Of a DNA stretch of 64,000 nucleotides, positions 43,764 to 52,786 are shown one piece after another. Location: positions 833,048-897,047 of the forward strand of contig CAWFXP010000009.1 in NCBI GenBank assembly GCA_963819905.1. Direction: 5' to 3'. The position numbers were made by a program, and so were the translations under genes. This DNA comes from CAWCQC01 sp963819905. GTDB lineage: Bacteria > Actinomycetota > Thermoleophilia > Gaiellales > Gaiellaceae. How positions within the stretch are numbered: the stretch's first letter is position 1; each line of letters starts with the position of its first letter. Under the pieces are notes generated by a model. That model was not told where the DNA came from. It saw only the letters and a list, made by a program, of their open reading frames with translations, and made no database searches.

Positions 43764-45116
43764 ATGAGCGCGTCTGACGGGATGCTGACCCTCGACGACC
43801 TGCGTACCGCCGTCGCGGACGGTTCGATCGACACGATCGTCGTCGGGCTCGTCGACATGCACGGCCGCCTTGTCGGGAAGCGCACCTCCGGGGAGTACTT
43901 CCTGTTGCACTTGGCAAGGGGCATCGACGTCTGCAACTCGCTGCTGACCCTCGACATGGAGTCAGACACCACCCCCGGCTACGCGATCGCGAACCTCGAG
44001 GCCGGCTACGGCGACTGCGTCCTCCACCCGGACCTGTCCACGCTGCGACGGATCCCGTGGCACGAGGGAACGGCGCTCGTCCTCTGTGATCCGACGTGGC
44101 ACGACGGCTCTGCGATCGATCCGTCGCCGCGGACGGTGCTTGCTCGCCAGGTCGAACGGGCCCGCGCTCTCGGCTTCGAGCCGATCTTCGCCTCCGAGCT
44201 CGAGTTCTACGTGTGTCGGGAGACCTACGACGAGGCGTTTCGCAACGGCTACGCGACGCTGACCGGGACAGCCCGCTACGTCACCGACGCCCACCTCCTC
44301 GCTCCCGGCTTCGACGAGCAACTGATCGGCCGTCTACGGCGGCAGCTGCGCCGCGCCGGCGTGCCGGTCGAGACCTCGAAGGCCGAGGCCTGGGCGGGCC
44401 AGCACGAGATCACGTTCCACCACGGCGACCCGGTCGAGATGGCCGATCATCACGTCGTGTTCAAGCACGGCACGAAGGAGATCGCCGAGCAGAGCGGGTG
44501 CTCGATCACGTTCATGGCGAAGCCCTTCCCCGGGTGGCTCGGGAGCTCGTGTCACGTCCACTCGAGTCTCTGGCGCGACGGCATCAACACGTTCGAGGGC
44601 GAGTCCGCCCTGTTCCGCCATTTCCTCGCGGGCCAGATCGCCTGCCTGCGGGAGCTTGCGGTGTTCGTCGCCCCGACCGTCAACTCGTACAAGCGCTTCA
44701 CGGCCCGCCAGCCGAGCTGGGCGGGAAACTCGCTGACCTGGGCACACGACAACCGCACGACCGGGTTCCGCGTGATGGGAGGCGGCCCCGAGCTCCACGT
44801 CGAGTGCCGGATCCCCGGCGCCGACTGCAACCCGTACCTCGCCTTCGCGGCGCTTCTCGCGGGCGGCCTTCACGGGATCGAGCAGGAGCTGCCGCTGCCG
44901 GAGCCTCACGAGGGCAACGCGTACGCCGCGGAGGTCGAGCGCTTCCCGCCGACCCTGCGGGAGGCAGTCGGAGCGCTCGAACGCAGCACCCTCGCCCGCG
45001 CCGTCTTCGGGGACGGGGTCGTCGACCACTACCTGAACTTCGCCGGCGCCGAGCAGCGCCTGTTCGACGCGGTCGTCACCGACTACGAGCGAGAGCGGAT
45101 GTTCGAGCGTGGTTGA
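43764..45116 (+). CDS. Glutamine-synthetase-family gamma-glutamyl ligase
   Basis: 450 residues. N-terminal beta-grasp: DTIVVGLVDMHGRLVGKRTS. Catalytic domain: FASELEFYVCRETYDEA (metal-binding Glu), GQHEITFHHGDP, ITFMAKPFPGWLGSSCHVHS (the ATP/metal His loop), NSYKRFTARQPSWAGNSLTW and RIPGADCNPYLAFAALLAGG. The loop carrying the adenylylation Tyr of true GlnA is not evident. The sequence resembles the GlnA3/4-PuuA group that glutamylates amines such as putrescine. A Pot-type polyamine importer in the window is 16 kb away, so any link is speculative. Confidence 0.87.
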   Translation: MSASDGMLTLDDLRTAVADGSIDTIVVGLVDMHGRLVGKRTSGEYFLLHLARGIDVCNSLLTLDMESDTTPGYAIANLEAGYGDCVLHPDLSTLRRIPWHEGTALVLCDPTWHDGSAIDPSPRTVLARQVERARALGFEPIFASELEFYVCRETYDEAFRNGYATLTGTARYVTDAHLLAPGFDEQLIGRLRRQLRRAGVPVETSKAEAWAGQHEITFHHGDPVEMADHHVVFKHGTKEIAEQSGCSITFMAKPFPGWLGSSCHVHSSLWRDGINTFEGESALFRHFLAGQIACLRELAVFVAPTVNSYKRFTARQPSWAGNSLTWAHDNRTTGFRVMGGGPELHVECRIPGADCNPYLAFAALLAGGLHGIEQELPLPEPHEGNAYAAEVERFPPTLREAVGALERSTLARAVFGDGVVDHYLNFAGAEQRLFDAVVTDYERERMFERG

Positions 45117-45199
45117 GCGGCTCCCCAAAGCCGAGCGCGTTGATGTCACATCACCGACTGGGTCCGAGTCAATCGCGTCGACACTCTGTTGAGCTCGGA

Positions 45200-45223
45200 G
45201 GGGCCGCCCGAGGGGGCGGCCCC
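45200..45223. terminator. GC-rich hairpin between convergent genes
   Basis: GGGGCCGCCC (45200-45209) pairs with GGGCGGCCCC (45214-45223) around a 4-base loop, between the glutamine-synthetase-like gene and the converging SnoaL-like gene. It can terminate both. Confidence 0.75.
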
Positions 45224-45232
45224 CAACAGGTT

Positions 45233-45661
45233 TCAGGCGTGTGCTAATGCGGGAATCGCGCCGAGCTGCTGCAGCATTCCGTGGTTATCCCACTGCGTGA
45301 ACTCTTCGACGATCTTGCCACCGGAGAGTCGGGAGGTCGTCATGCCCGACACAGTCACCTGCTTCCCGGTCGGCGCGATGCCGATCAGCTCTCCCTCATG
45401 GGTGCCACGCGCGGTCCAGCGGGTCGCGACGAAGTCGCCCTCGGCGAACTGCTGCTCGACGGTCATCCGCGCGTCAGGGAAGGCAGCGCGGTAGGTCGAG
45501 ATGGACGCCTTGACGGCTTTCGGGCCGTGAAGCGGCCCTGGATTGGCCGGATCGTGGCCGACGTAGTCGCCGGAAGTCACCTCATCGACGACGTCGAGGT
45601 TTCCCTTCCAGGGCTCCTCGAAGGCGCGTCGGACGATGGTCTTGTTCTGTTCCGAGGACAT
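45233..45661 (-). CDS. SnoaL-like / ester cyclase family protein
   Basis: 142 residues from ATG 45661, with GGAAAGGAGA as ribosome-binding site. EQNKTIVRRAFEEPWKGNLD, YVGHDPANPGPLHGPKAVKA, FPDARMTVEQQFAEGDFVAT and WTARGTHEGELIGIAPTGKQ are the standard blocks of the SnoaL-like predicted ester cyclases (NTF2 fold). It stands alone, convergent with the ligase gene. The natural substrate is unknown in most bacteria carrying this protein. Confidence 0.87.
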   Translation of the reverse strand: MSSEQNKTIVRRAFEEPWKGNLDVVDEVTSGDYVGHDPANPGPLHGPKAVKASISTYRAAFPDARMTVEQQFAEGDFVATRWTARGTHEGELIGIAPTGKQVTVSGMTTSRLSGGKIVEEFTQWDNHGMLQQLGAIPALAHA

Positions 45662-46153
45662 AGCTCTCCTTTCCTCGGTATGGCACCCACGCGGCGACGA
45701 ACACCCGGGGTGAGATCCGGAAGCCCTCATGAGAGCACTTCCGCGACAAAGAGGAGGAACGGCGGCGCTTGCTCCAAAAGCTGCTGACGTCGAACAAACG
45801 TCTTCTTCTCGCTGCCTGCATCCACCCTACAGGTTCCCGAAAGCCTGGGCGAGCCCAGCGCCGGATGGATTGGAAGACATCTCGCTACTTGCGGGTTATC
45901 CCGAACCGGAGCTCCGCTCGGCCAAACAATCGGCCCGACGAATCATGAATTGCAATTTTGTTCAGCAAGCAAATAAGGATTGGTCGAAATGGGACGACGG
46001 TCGGACGACCGTCCTGTCCCGACGGCAGGGGGCGCACGAGTCGAGAGCCTCCAGCCGAAGCGTCGCCGAGGGAAAGCCCACGGCCGAAACGTCCTAGATG
46101 GAACGAGCTTTCGTGCGCTGGGGCAGATGACTCAGGGTTCCACCGGCTGCAAC
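45662..46153. other. Non-coding or remnant stretch with locally low GC
   Basis: About 490 bases without a supportable gene. Around 45940-45990 GC content drops well below the rest of the window (GAATTGCAATTTTGTTCAGC). Open frames here have poor codon bias and no start signals. It could be a decayed gene, a regulatory region for 45661 or a small transferred fragment. Confidence 0.4.
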
Positions 46154-46432
46154 TCAAGACTCGTCAGCGCGCGACGCCTCCCCGCTTTCGCTGGAGGGAC
46201 GCTTGACCAATTGCGCTGCGGCTATCGTCGCCTGCTCCCAGGCCACCATAGCCTCGGACGCCGTCCGCATCGCAGCCGTCATGGCCTCGTAGAAATCCCG
46301 TTCCGAGGTGGATACCTGCTCCAGGAGGGAGGCCACCACTCGACGGATCTCGGTGATTTCCGTCTGGAGCGCGCGAATCTCGTCACCCTGACGGGATAAC
46401 TCCTGGGCGAGGATTTCGGACTCGTCGGTCAC
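46154..46432 (-). CDS. Small coiled-coil protein of unknown function
   Basis: 92 residues from GTG 46432. The sequence is almost entirely heptad-patterned helix (ILAQELSRQGDEIRALQTEI, then VASLLEQVSTSERDFYEAMT), so a dimeric coiled coil is likely. There is no signal peptide. No family recognised. The context gives no help; it is flanked by non-coding sequence on both sides. Confidence 0.55.
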   Translation of the reverse strand: MTDESEILAQELSRQGDEIRALQTEITEIRRVVASLLEQVSTSERDFYEAMTAAMRTASEAMVAWEQATIAAAQLVKRPSSESGEASRADES

Positions 46433-46720
46433 TTACCGTGATTCTACGACGCCCTTTAGGCGCAACCATTCGGAGGCTAGCCAGTTCGGCTGGCTGCGTG
46501 CGCGGTTGAGTAGAGCAAGTCGGTGCTCACCCGGAGCCGCCCGGACACAGGGGGAGTCCACACGACTCCACCCATGCCCAGTAGAACGCGGCCGGTTTCC
46601 GAGACGGACCCGAAGGCGTTGTCAGGCCAGCTATTGATTTGCTTCTGAGATGCTGAGCTCGACGATCTGGTTGCGCAGAGCAGGGGACAAGGGAACGCGT
46701 GTCGCGGCCTGCATGTCTCC
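46433..46720. other. Intergenic region upstream of the LPG-synthase-like gene
   Basis: About 290 bases between divergently arranged genes with no reading frame I can support. It should hold the promoters of both neighbours, but no clear -35/-10 pair is visible. Confidence 0.4.
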
Positions 46721-48085
46721 ATGAGCGTCGCGGGCTTCATCGTCCTCGTTCTCATTCTCGCCTCGCTCGGCGCGCTCGTGGTCTTCTCGCTGGCGCTTGC
46801 CCAGGTGCTCGCAGGCTGGGGCATCTTCTTCTTCTACACGGTGCCTGCGCTCGCCATGCTTGCCTGGGCCTGGCACGAAGTCTCCCCTTCGACATGGCGG
46901 CGTGCGATTTGGCCGTTCCTGAGGCTGCGTCGCCTGGTTGCTCGCCGCGGGCGCCGTCGGGAAACGCAGCGGACTGCCGGTGCCGTCTCTCAACCGGCCG
47001 TTCGGCCTGGCGAACCGGGCCCGGGCGTTCCCGTACAGCCCGCCCAGCCGGAGCCCGTTGCCGCGATCGTGGAAGGCGCGATCGCGCCGTGGCTCGTCGT
47101 CATGCGGACGTTCCTCGCCGCATGGCGCTCGCCGCGCGGGCGCGTCGTCGTGACCGCCGGATTCGGCGTGGCGGCCGTTGGAACGTTTGCTCTCGTCGCG
47201 AGGCACTTCGCTTCGATCGGCTGGCCGCTCGGCGATGTCGATCTCGGGCAAGTGGCTGTCGCAGCCTCTCTCTTTACCCTTTCGTACCCGCTCAAGGCAT
47301 TCGGTTGGCAGCGGCTCTTCCGCCAGCACGAGCGGCCGCAGTCGTACACCCTCGCGGCCGCCCTCGGTGCTGCCTCTGTAACCGGTGCGGCACTACCGGG
47401 CCGCTTCGACGACGTCGTTCGCATTGCCGTCGTCCGTCGTCTCGCCGGCCCTCACCCTCGTGTTGGAACCCTCGTCCTGACGCTGTTTCTGCTTGGACTC
47501 CTGGATGCGGCTGCGCTCAGCCCCTTTGCGGCGATCGCGGCGGTAACGTCGAGCGCGTCTCTGTGGGTACGCGTCGCTCTTGGTGCCGTTGCCGCCGCCG
47601 GCGTCTGCGCTGCCGTCCTGATCGCCGCGCTTCCCCGCATCGCTGCAAGCCGACGCCTGGGCCACTACAGGCTCGGACGCTGGCTCAGCCGGCATGCACC
47701 CGCTTCGACCCGGGACGTACGGCACGGGTCGGTCTTTGTCATGATGGCATGGCTCATCCGAGCTGTCGGCCTCGCCGTCCTGCTGACGGCCTTCGGCTTC
47801 GACAGCTCATTCTGGCTCGCCGTCGCCTATCTCTCGGCCGGCGCTGCCGCGGCCGCATTTCCAATCGGACCAGCCGGAGCCGCGACCCAGGCCGGCGCGG
47901 GCGTGCTGGTCTTCACCTCGGCAGGGATCGCCACGGACGACGCAGTCGCGTTCGCCGTCATCGCGCAGTCCCTCTTCGTCCTTGCGGGGGCTGCCGTCGT
48001 TCTTGCGACGCTCGTCGCGCACGGTGGCCGAAGCTGCGGGCCAGACGCCATTCGATCTCGCCTCCGTGACGCGCGAGATCGCTGA
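46721..48085 (+). CDS. LPG-synthase-TM-like (UPF0104) membrane protein
   Basis: 454 residues from ATG 46721. Two N-terminal helices, a Pro/Arg-rich cytoplasmic linker (about 70-130) and then 7-8 helices that match the lysylphosphatidylglycerol-synthase transmembrane family: ALGAASVTGAALPGRFDDVV corresponds to the conserved G-R-x-x-E/D-V loop, and AAFPIGPAGAATQAGAGVLV to the late Pro/Gly-rich segment. No aminoacyl-transferase domain is present, so it is a stand-alone flippase or lipid-binding member. It ends at a clear terminator. Confidence 0.75.
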   Translation: MSVAGFIVLVLILASLGALVVFSLALAQVLAGWGIFFFYTVPALAMLAWAWHEVSPSTWRRAIWPFLRLRRLVARRGRRRETQRTAGAVSQPAVRPGEPGPGVPVQPAQPEPVAAIVEGAIAPWLVVMRTFLAAWRSPRGRVVVTAGFGVAAVGTFALVARHFASIGWPLGDVDLGQVAVAASLFTLSYPLKAFGWQRLFRQHERPQSYTLAAALGAASVTGAALPGRFDDVVRIAVVRRLAGPHPRVGTLVLTLFLLGLLDAAALSPFAAIAAVTSSASLWVRVALGAVAAAGVCAAVLIAALPRIAASRRLGHYRLGRWLSRHAPASTRDVRHGSVFVMMAWLIRAVGLAVLLTAFGFDSSFWLAVAYLSAGAAAAAFPIGPAGAATQAGAGVLVFTSAGIATDDAVAFAVIAQSLFVLAGAAVVLATLVAHGGRSCGPDAIRSRLRDARDR

Positions 48086-48111
48086 CACACGGCGTTCAGC
48101 GCGTAGGCCTA

Positions 48112-48133
48112 GGCCCGCTTGCGGGCCTTCTTT
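48112..48133 (+). terminator. Intrinsic terminator
   Basis: GGCCCGC (48112-48118), TT, GCGGGCC (48121-48127) then TTCTTT: a tight hairpin followed by a T-rich run, 27 bases after the LPG-synthase-like gene. Confidence 0.85.
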
Positions 48134-48211
48134 GGCTTCCGGGCACGGATCCCGGCGGAGCGGCTTAGGTGCAACCGGCGCTCCGTCCCGCCCGTCTAAC
48201 TAGCTGAGGCG

Positions 48212-49441
48212 ATGCGTCGAGTAGTGGTCACAGGCGTCGGAGCGGTCACGCCGCTTGGGAATGATGCGCCGTCGACCTGGGAGGGTGCGGTCGAGGGTCG
48301 GAGTGGCGTTGGGCCAATCACAACCTTCGATACCAGCGAGTATCCGGTCCACATCGCCGCTGAGGTAAAGGGCTTCGACGCTACCGGGCTTGCCTCGTTC
48401 AAGGAGATGAAGCGGCTCGACCGTTGCATCCTGTTCGCGTTGTCGGCGGCGAAAGAGGCGCTGGGCGACGCGGGAATCAACGGCTACCGGCCTGACCGGG
48501 TCGGCGTTGTCCTGGGCTCTGGGATCGGCGGCTTTCACGAGTTGATGCACCAGAACGAGATTCTCAGGGAGCGCGGCCCAGGGCGCGTCTCACCGACGTT
48601 TCTTCCCAACATCCTGGTTGATTCAGCGTGCGGGCAGATCGCGATCGCGCTGGGCATCCGCGGACCGAACTACGCGATCGTCTCGGCTTGCGCCACAGGC
48701 TCTCATGCGATCGGCGAGGGAGCGGAGCTGGTTCGCCGCGGCGACGCCGACGCAATGCTCGCCGGTGGGACCGAGGCGTGCATCCATCCGCTTCTCTTCG
48801 CGGGCTTCTGCGCGATGCGGGGCCTGGTGGCTGAAGAGGGAGATCCTTCGCACGCGTCCCGGCCCTTCGACGCGACGCGTGCCGGGTTCGTCATGGGTGA
48901 GGGAGCGGGCGTCCTCATGCTCGAGGAGCTGGAGCGCGCCAAGTCCCGGGGGGCGACCGTCTACGCCGAGGTTCTCGGCTACGGGGCCTCGAACGACGCC
49001 TACCACATGGCGGCCCCCGATCCACAGGCTCTGGGCGTCGCCGAGATGATGAGGGCTGCACTCGCGAGGACCGGGGTGGAGCCGGGGCGCGTCGACTACA
49101 TCAACGCGCACGGCACGGCGACCCCTCTCGGCGACGAGGCCGAGACGAAGGCGATCAGAGATGTGTTCGGCAAGCACGCCTACGAGCTCACCGTTTCGTC
49201 GACGAAGTCGACGATGGGTCACTTGCTCGGCGCTGCCGGCGCGGTCGAGGGGATCATGACCGCTCTCGCAATTCACCAGAGCATGATCCCGCCGACGATC
49301 AACTACCGCCACCCCGATCCGGCGTGCGACCTCGACTACGTTCCGAACCAGGCGAGGGAGGCCGAGATCGACGTCGCGCTTTCGAATGCGATGGGCTTGG
49401 GCGGCCACAACGGCTGCGTTCTCTTCGGACGCGTCGAGTGA
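48212..49441 (+). CDS. fabF: Beta-ketoacyl-ACP synthase II (FabF-type)
   Basis: 409 residues of the thiolase fold: RRVVVTGVGAVTPLGNDAPS at the start, active-site Cys in AIVSACATGSHAIGEGAELV, His in YINAHGTATPLGDEAETKAI, and the Lys/His pair in VSSTKSTMGHLLGAAGAVEG. A C-terminal LSNAMGLGGHNGCVLFGR closes the enzyme. It elongates acyl chains by decarboxylative condensation with malonyl-ACP. The gene stands alone here, without acpP or fabD, unlike the usual fab operon. A secondary-metabolite KAS is less likely given the standard length and motifs. Confidence 0.9.
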   Translation: MRRVVVTGVGAVTPLGNDAPSTWEGAVEGRSGVGPITTFDTSEYPVHIAAEVKGFDATGLASFKEMKRLDRCILFALSAAKEALGDAGINGYRPDRVGVVLGSGIGGFHELMHQNEILRERGPGRVSPTFLPNILVDSACGQIAIALGIRGPNYAIVSACATGSHAIGEGAELVRRGDADAMLAGGTEACIHPLLFAGFCAMRGLVAEEGDPSHASRPFDATRAGFVMGEGAGVLMLEELERAKSRGATVYAEVLGYGASNDAYHMAAPDPQALGVAEMMRAALARTGVEPGRVDYINAHGTATPLGDEAETKAIRDVFGKHAYELTVSSTKSTMGHLLGAAGAVEGIMTALAIHQSMIPPTINYRHPDPACDLDYVPNQAREAEIDVALSNAMGLGGHNGCVLFGRVE

Positions 49442-49696
49442 CATAGCGAGCGGTTGCCTGGGAGGTTCATGATCCGGCTCGGCATTCCCTGGCTCTGGGG
49501 GCCGACGTCGAGAAGGGCTGGACCTTCATGCGCTGCAACGTCGTCCCAGCTCGCCAGGAGCCCGTAGCTTCCATCGACGACGAACGCCGCCACGGGTCAG
49601 CGGCAGCGCTCGACGGTGAGAGAAGCGGTCGAGGTCAGAGGCCTCTGCGCCCGGAGGCCGGCGGCTCCTGCTGGCGCGACGTCTACCGTACCCGGC

Positions 49697-50701
49697 TTAC
49701 GCCGGACTGGTCGGCGGTGACGTCCAGGTCGGCATCCGGTCGGCCGGATAACGGTCGCCGGCGACCGCCTCGCGGGGCACTGCGTCCTCTAGCAGGGCCT
49801 CCTCGGCCGGCGAAAGCGTGATCTCGGCCGCAGCGGCGTTCTCCTCGAGGTAGCGCACCCGCTTCGTCCCCGGGATGGGCACGATCCAGGGGCGCCGCCC
49901 GAGCAGCCAGGCGAGCGCTACCTGGCCGGCCGTACAGCCCTTGTCCGCGGCGAACGCCTCGATCCGCTCGACGAGGGCGATGTTCCGATCGAGGTTCTCG
50001 CCGTGGAACCGCGGCCACGCGTGCCGCGCGTCGTCGTCGTCGAGGTCGGTCGCGGCGCGGAGCATGCCCGTCAGCATCCCGCGGCCGAGCGGCGAATAGG
50101 GAAGAAGCCCGATGCCGAGCTCCTCGAGAACGTCGAGCGTGCCGTCCTCGAGACCGCGCTCGAACAGGGAGTACTCGCTCTGCAGCGAGGCGATCGGCGC
50201 GGTCGCCGCCGCGCGCCGGATATCGGACGGCTGCGCCTCCGACAGCCCGATGTACCGCACCTTGCCCGCGTCGATGAGCTCCGCCATCGCCCCGACCGTC
50301 TCCTCGATCGGCGTGCCCGGGTCGACCCGATGGCACTGGTACAGGTCGATCACGTCGATGCCGAGCCGCTGGAGGCTCGCATCGCACGCCCGGCGCACGT
50401 AGTCGGCGCTCCCGTCGAAGGCCCGCACGGACGGATCGTCGGTCCGGACGATGCCGAACTTCGTCGCGACGACGGCCTGGTCGCGCCGGCCCGCGAGGGC
50501 CCTCCCGACGAGCTTCTCGTTCGCCCCGCGCCCGTACATGTCGGCCGTGTCGAGCAGGGTCACCCCGAGCTCGAGAGCCCGGTGAATCGTCCGGATCGCT
50601 TCGGCTTCGTCCGAACGTCCGTAGAACTCGGACATCCCCATGCAGCCCAGCCCGATCGTCGAGACGGACAGGCCGCTCCTACCCAGCTCGCGCTGCTCCA
50701 T
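49697..50701 (-). CDS. Aldo/keto reductase
   Basis: 334 residues, TIM-barrel NADPH-dependent reductase. [20 protein letters not shown] opens the barrel. The catalytic tetrad is D and Y in [21 protein letters not shown] in VVATKFGIV and H in [20 protein letters not shown]. The [10 protein letters not shown] and [20 protein letters not shown] motifs place it with the AKR13-type reductases of bacteria. Reduces aldehydes or ketones; substrate unknown. It is the downstream neighbour of the SIS/dehydrogenase operon but separated by 41 bases. Confidence 0.9.
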   Translation of the reverse strand: MEQRELGRSGLSVSTIGLGCMGMSEFYGRSDEAEAIRTIHRALELGVTLLDTADMYGRGANEKLVGRALAGRRDQAVVATKFGIVRTDDPSVRAFDGSADYVRRACDASLQRLGIDVIDLYQCHRVDPGTPIEETVGAMAELIDAGKVRYIGLSEAQPSDIRRAAATAPIASLQSEYSLFERGLEDGTLDVLEELGIGLLPYSPLGRGMLTGMLRAATDLDDDDARHAWPRFHGENLDRNIALVERIEAFAADKGCTAGQVALAWLLGRRPWIVPIPGTKRVRYLEENAAAAEITLSPAEEALLEDAVPREAVAGDRYPADRMPTWTSPPTSPA

Positions 50702-50742
50702 GGCCGGAGGCTATCCGACGATCGAACCGGACCCGAGAAGCC

Positions 50743-51762
50743 TTACGCCTGCCGTCTCGCCGTTCGGTAGTACGTGTCGATCCAGGCCGGGTTGTCCGGG
50801 CTCCAGCCGCCCCGCAGCGCGAGCTCCGTCGAGAGCGCGACGGCGGCCGGGAAGGTGGTGATCGCAGACAGCCGCCGGTCGGCGTCCGCTCCGCCGGGGG
50901 CGCGCAGCACCGGCGCTCCGAGCATCCGGCAGATCTCCTCCGCCTCGTCGATCAGCCTGTCGTCGAGCGTCGGCAGGCTCAGGACGAGGTGCTCGGGAAG
51001 TAGGCCGGTCATCGCAGCAGTCGCGCCCTCCCGTGTCTCGACGCCCTCGCACGGGATGCGCGCGACCTCCTTGACGAGGAGCGCGCTCTCGAGCGCCGCC
51101 GCCCAGGCCGGGCCGGTCCCGAAGGCGATCGCGGCCGTCGGCGTGGTGAGGCGCGGGAACTCCTCCTCCGCCCAGCGGGCCGTGGCGGCGATCGCCGCGG
51201 CACAGCGATCGGAAGCGCCGGCGACGAGCTCCCCGAGATGCGCGTCCTCCGTGAAACGGCTCCAGACGGCCAGGCAGGCGAGCACGGCGCCGCAGAACGC
51301 CTGCGTGTGGGTGACCGCGCGCTGGTTCGGGACCGATACCAGGGCGCACGCGTCCGCCGCGCGGCCGAGCGTCGAGCCCGGGGTCGCTGTGACGAGAGCG
51401 AAGGGGCGAGGAAAGGCGGGCGCCTCGACCGCCTCGATGATGTCGCGGAGCTCGCCCGACGAGGAGACGGCGAGCAGCACGTCGCCCTCGCGCCACCGGA
51501 AGTCGCCCTTCGCGAGCAGACCGCCCGGAACGGCGACGACCTCGATCGGCGAGGCGCCGCCCTCGAGAGCGGCGAGCCACAGCGCCTGCGCCACGTAGTA
51601 GGAGGCGCCGTTGCCGCCGGCGACGAGCCGCAGGGTGCCGGGCCGGCGAAGCAGGTCGACGACGTCGTCGAATCCCTGCGCCCGGTCGACCGTGGCAGCG
51701 AGGCTGTCCGGGAGCTCCGCCGTGTCCTGCCAGATGCCGCTTCCGAGGAGCGCCTCGTGCAT
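50743..51762 (-). CDS. SIS-domain sugar isomerase-like protein
   Basis: 339 residues with two SIS domains. The first has RLVAGGNGASYYVAQALWLA and VLLAVSSSGELRDIIEAVEA (the Ser-rich phosphosugar loop). The second has IAFGTGPAWAAALESALLVK and EGATAAMTGLLPEHLVLSLP. It resembles the isomerase half of GlmS/AgaS-like proteins without the glutaminase domain. The start shares a base with the stop of the zinc dehydrogenase upstream (TGATG). Probable role: isomerising or deaminating a phosphorylated sugar in the same catabolic pathway. Confidence 0.82.
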   Translation of the reverse strand: MHEALLGSGIWQDTAELPDSLAATVDRAQGFDDVVDLLRRPGTLRLVAGGNGASYYVAQALWLAALEGGASPIEVVAVPGGLLAKGDFRWREGDVLLAVSSSGELRDIIEAVEAPAFPRPFALVTATPGSTLGRAADACALVSVPNQRAVTHTQAFCGAVLACLAVWSRFTEDAHLGELVAGASDRCAAAIAATARWAEEEFPRLTTPTAAIAFGTGPAWAAALESALLVKEVARIPCEGVETREGATAAMTGLLPEHLVLSLPTLDDRLIDEAEEICRMLGAPVLRAPGGADADRRLSAITTFPAAVALSTELALRGGWSPDNPAWIDTYYRTARRQA

Positions 51763-52781
51763 CAGGGCTCCACGAGGACCTTGATCGCGCCGGTTCTGCT
51801 TCGGTCGAGCGCGGTGTCGAAGCCGGTCGCGATATCGGAGAGAGGGAAGCGGTGGGTGACGATCGGAGCGAGAGACACACGCCCGGCCGCGACGAGATCG
51901 AGAGCGCGGGCGAACTCCGAGCGGCCGTCCCAGGAGCCGTGGCTCCAGACGAAGGCGAACGTCAGCTCGCGGGCCATCGCCGCCGCCACGTCGAGGGTCT
52001 GGCGCTCGAAGCTCTCCCCGACGAGCCCGATCCAGGCGCCGGGCGCCGCGGCCGCGGCAGAGCGCTGGAGCAGATCCTCTCCACCCGCTGTTTCGAACAC
52101 GACATCGGCGTCTGGCTCCGGCCGATCGCCCGAGCCGAGGTCGACCACAGCGTCCGCGCCGAGTGAGAGCGCCAGCGTGAGCGGTTCCGGGCGCGTGCCG
52201 ACGACGGTCACCCGACCGGCGCCGCTCGTCCGTGCGAGCTGGGCAACCGCCTGCCCGATCGCGCCGGCACCGAGCACGGTCACTCGCGCTCCGGCGGGGA
52301 TGGGGACGCGCTGGACCGCGTGAACCGCGACCGCCGTGCAATCGAGCAGCGCGGCCTCGTCGAGCTCGACGTGGTCGGGCAGCGGGAAGAGATTCGCCGC
52401 CGGAGCCAGGCAGAGCTCCGCGAAGCCGCCGGAGCGCGCGACGCCGAGGTGCTCGAGGCGCGGGCAGAGGGCCATCCGCCCGTGCCGGCAGGCCTCACAG
52501 GCGCCGCAGCCGATCATCGGCTGGACGGCGACTCGATCGCCCGGCGCGAGGCCGTCGACGTCCGCTCCGACCGCGACGACCTCTCCGGCGAGCTCATGGC
52601 CCTGGGGCGGGCGGGGGTACGGGACGTCGTAGAGCTGGCGACCGGCCCGGTACTCGTGCAGGTCGCCGCCGCAGATCCCGGCAGCGCGAACCCGGACGAC
52701 CGCTTCCCCGGGCCCGGGGACGGGGTCCGCTACCTCCTCGACGCGGATCTCGTGCGGGCCGTAGAAGATGGCTGCGAGCAC
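51762..52781 (-). CDS. Zinc-binding medium-chain alcohol/polyol dehydrogenase
   Basis: 339 residues from GTG 52781. Catalytic zinc ligands: Cys in RAAGICGGDLHEYRAG and the GHE in PPQGHELAGEVVAVG. Structural zinc: four Cys in GCGACEACRHGRMALC. The Rossmann loop VTVLGAGAIGQAVAQLART binds NAD(P). Resembles sorbitol/threonine/butanediol dehydrogenases. It is in an operon with the SIS gene and divergent from the FGGY kinase only 5 bases away, pointing to a shared sugar or polyol pathway. Confidence 0.9.
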   Translation of the reverse strand: MLAAIFYGPHEIRVEEVADPVPGPGEAVVRVRAAGICGGDLHEYRAGRQLYDVPYPRPPQGHELAGEVVAVGADVDGLAPGDRVAVQPMIGCGACEACRHGRMALCPRLEHLGVARSGGFAELCLAPAANLFPLPDHVELDEAALLDCTAVAVHAVQRVPIPAGARVTVLGAGAIGQAVAQLARTSGAGRVTVVGTRPEPLTLALSLGADAVVDLGSGDRPEPDADVVFETAGGEDLLQRSAAAAAPGAWIGLVGESFERQTLDVAAAMARELTFAFVWSHGSWDGRSEFARALDLVAAGRVSLAPIVTHRFPLSDIATGFDTALDRSRTGAIKVLVEP

Positions 52782-52786
52782 GCGGA

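Noticed and set aside
45729..46097. 122-residue plus-strand frame in the AT-rich island
   Set aside because: Poor codon bias, no start signal and no recognisable features.
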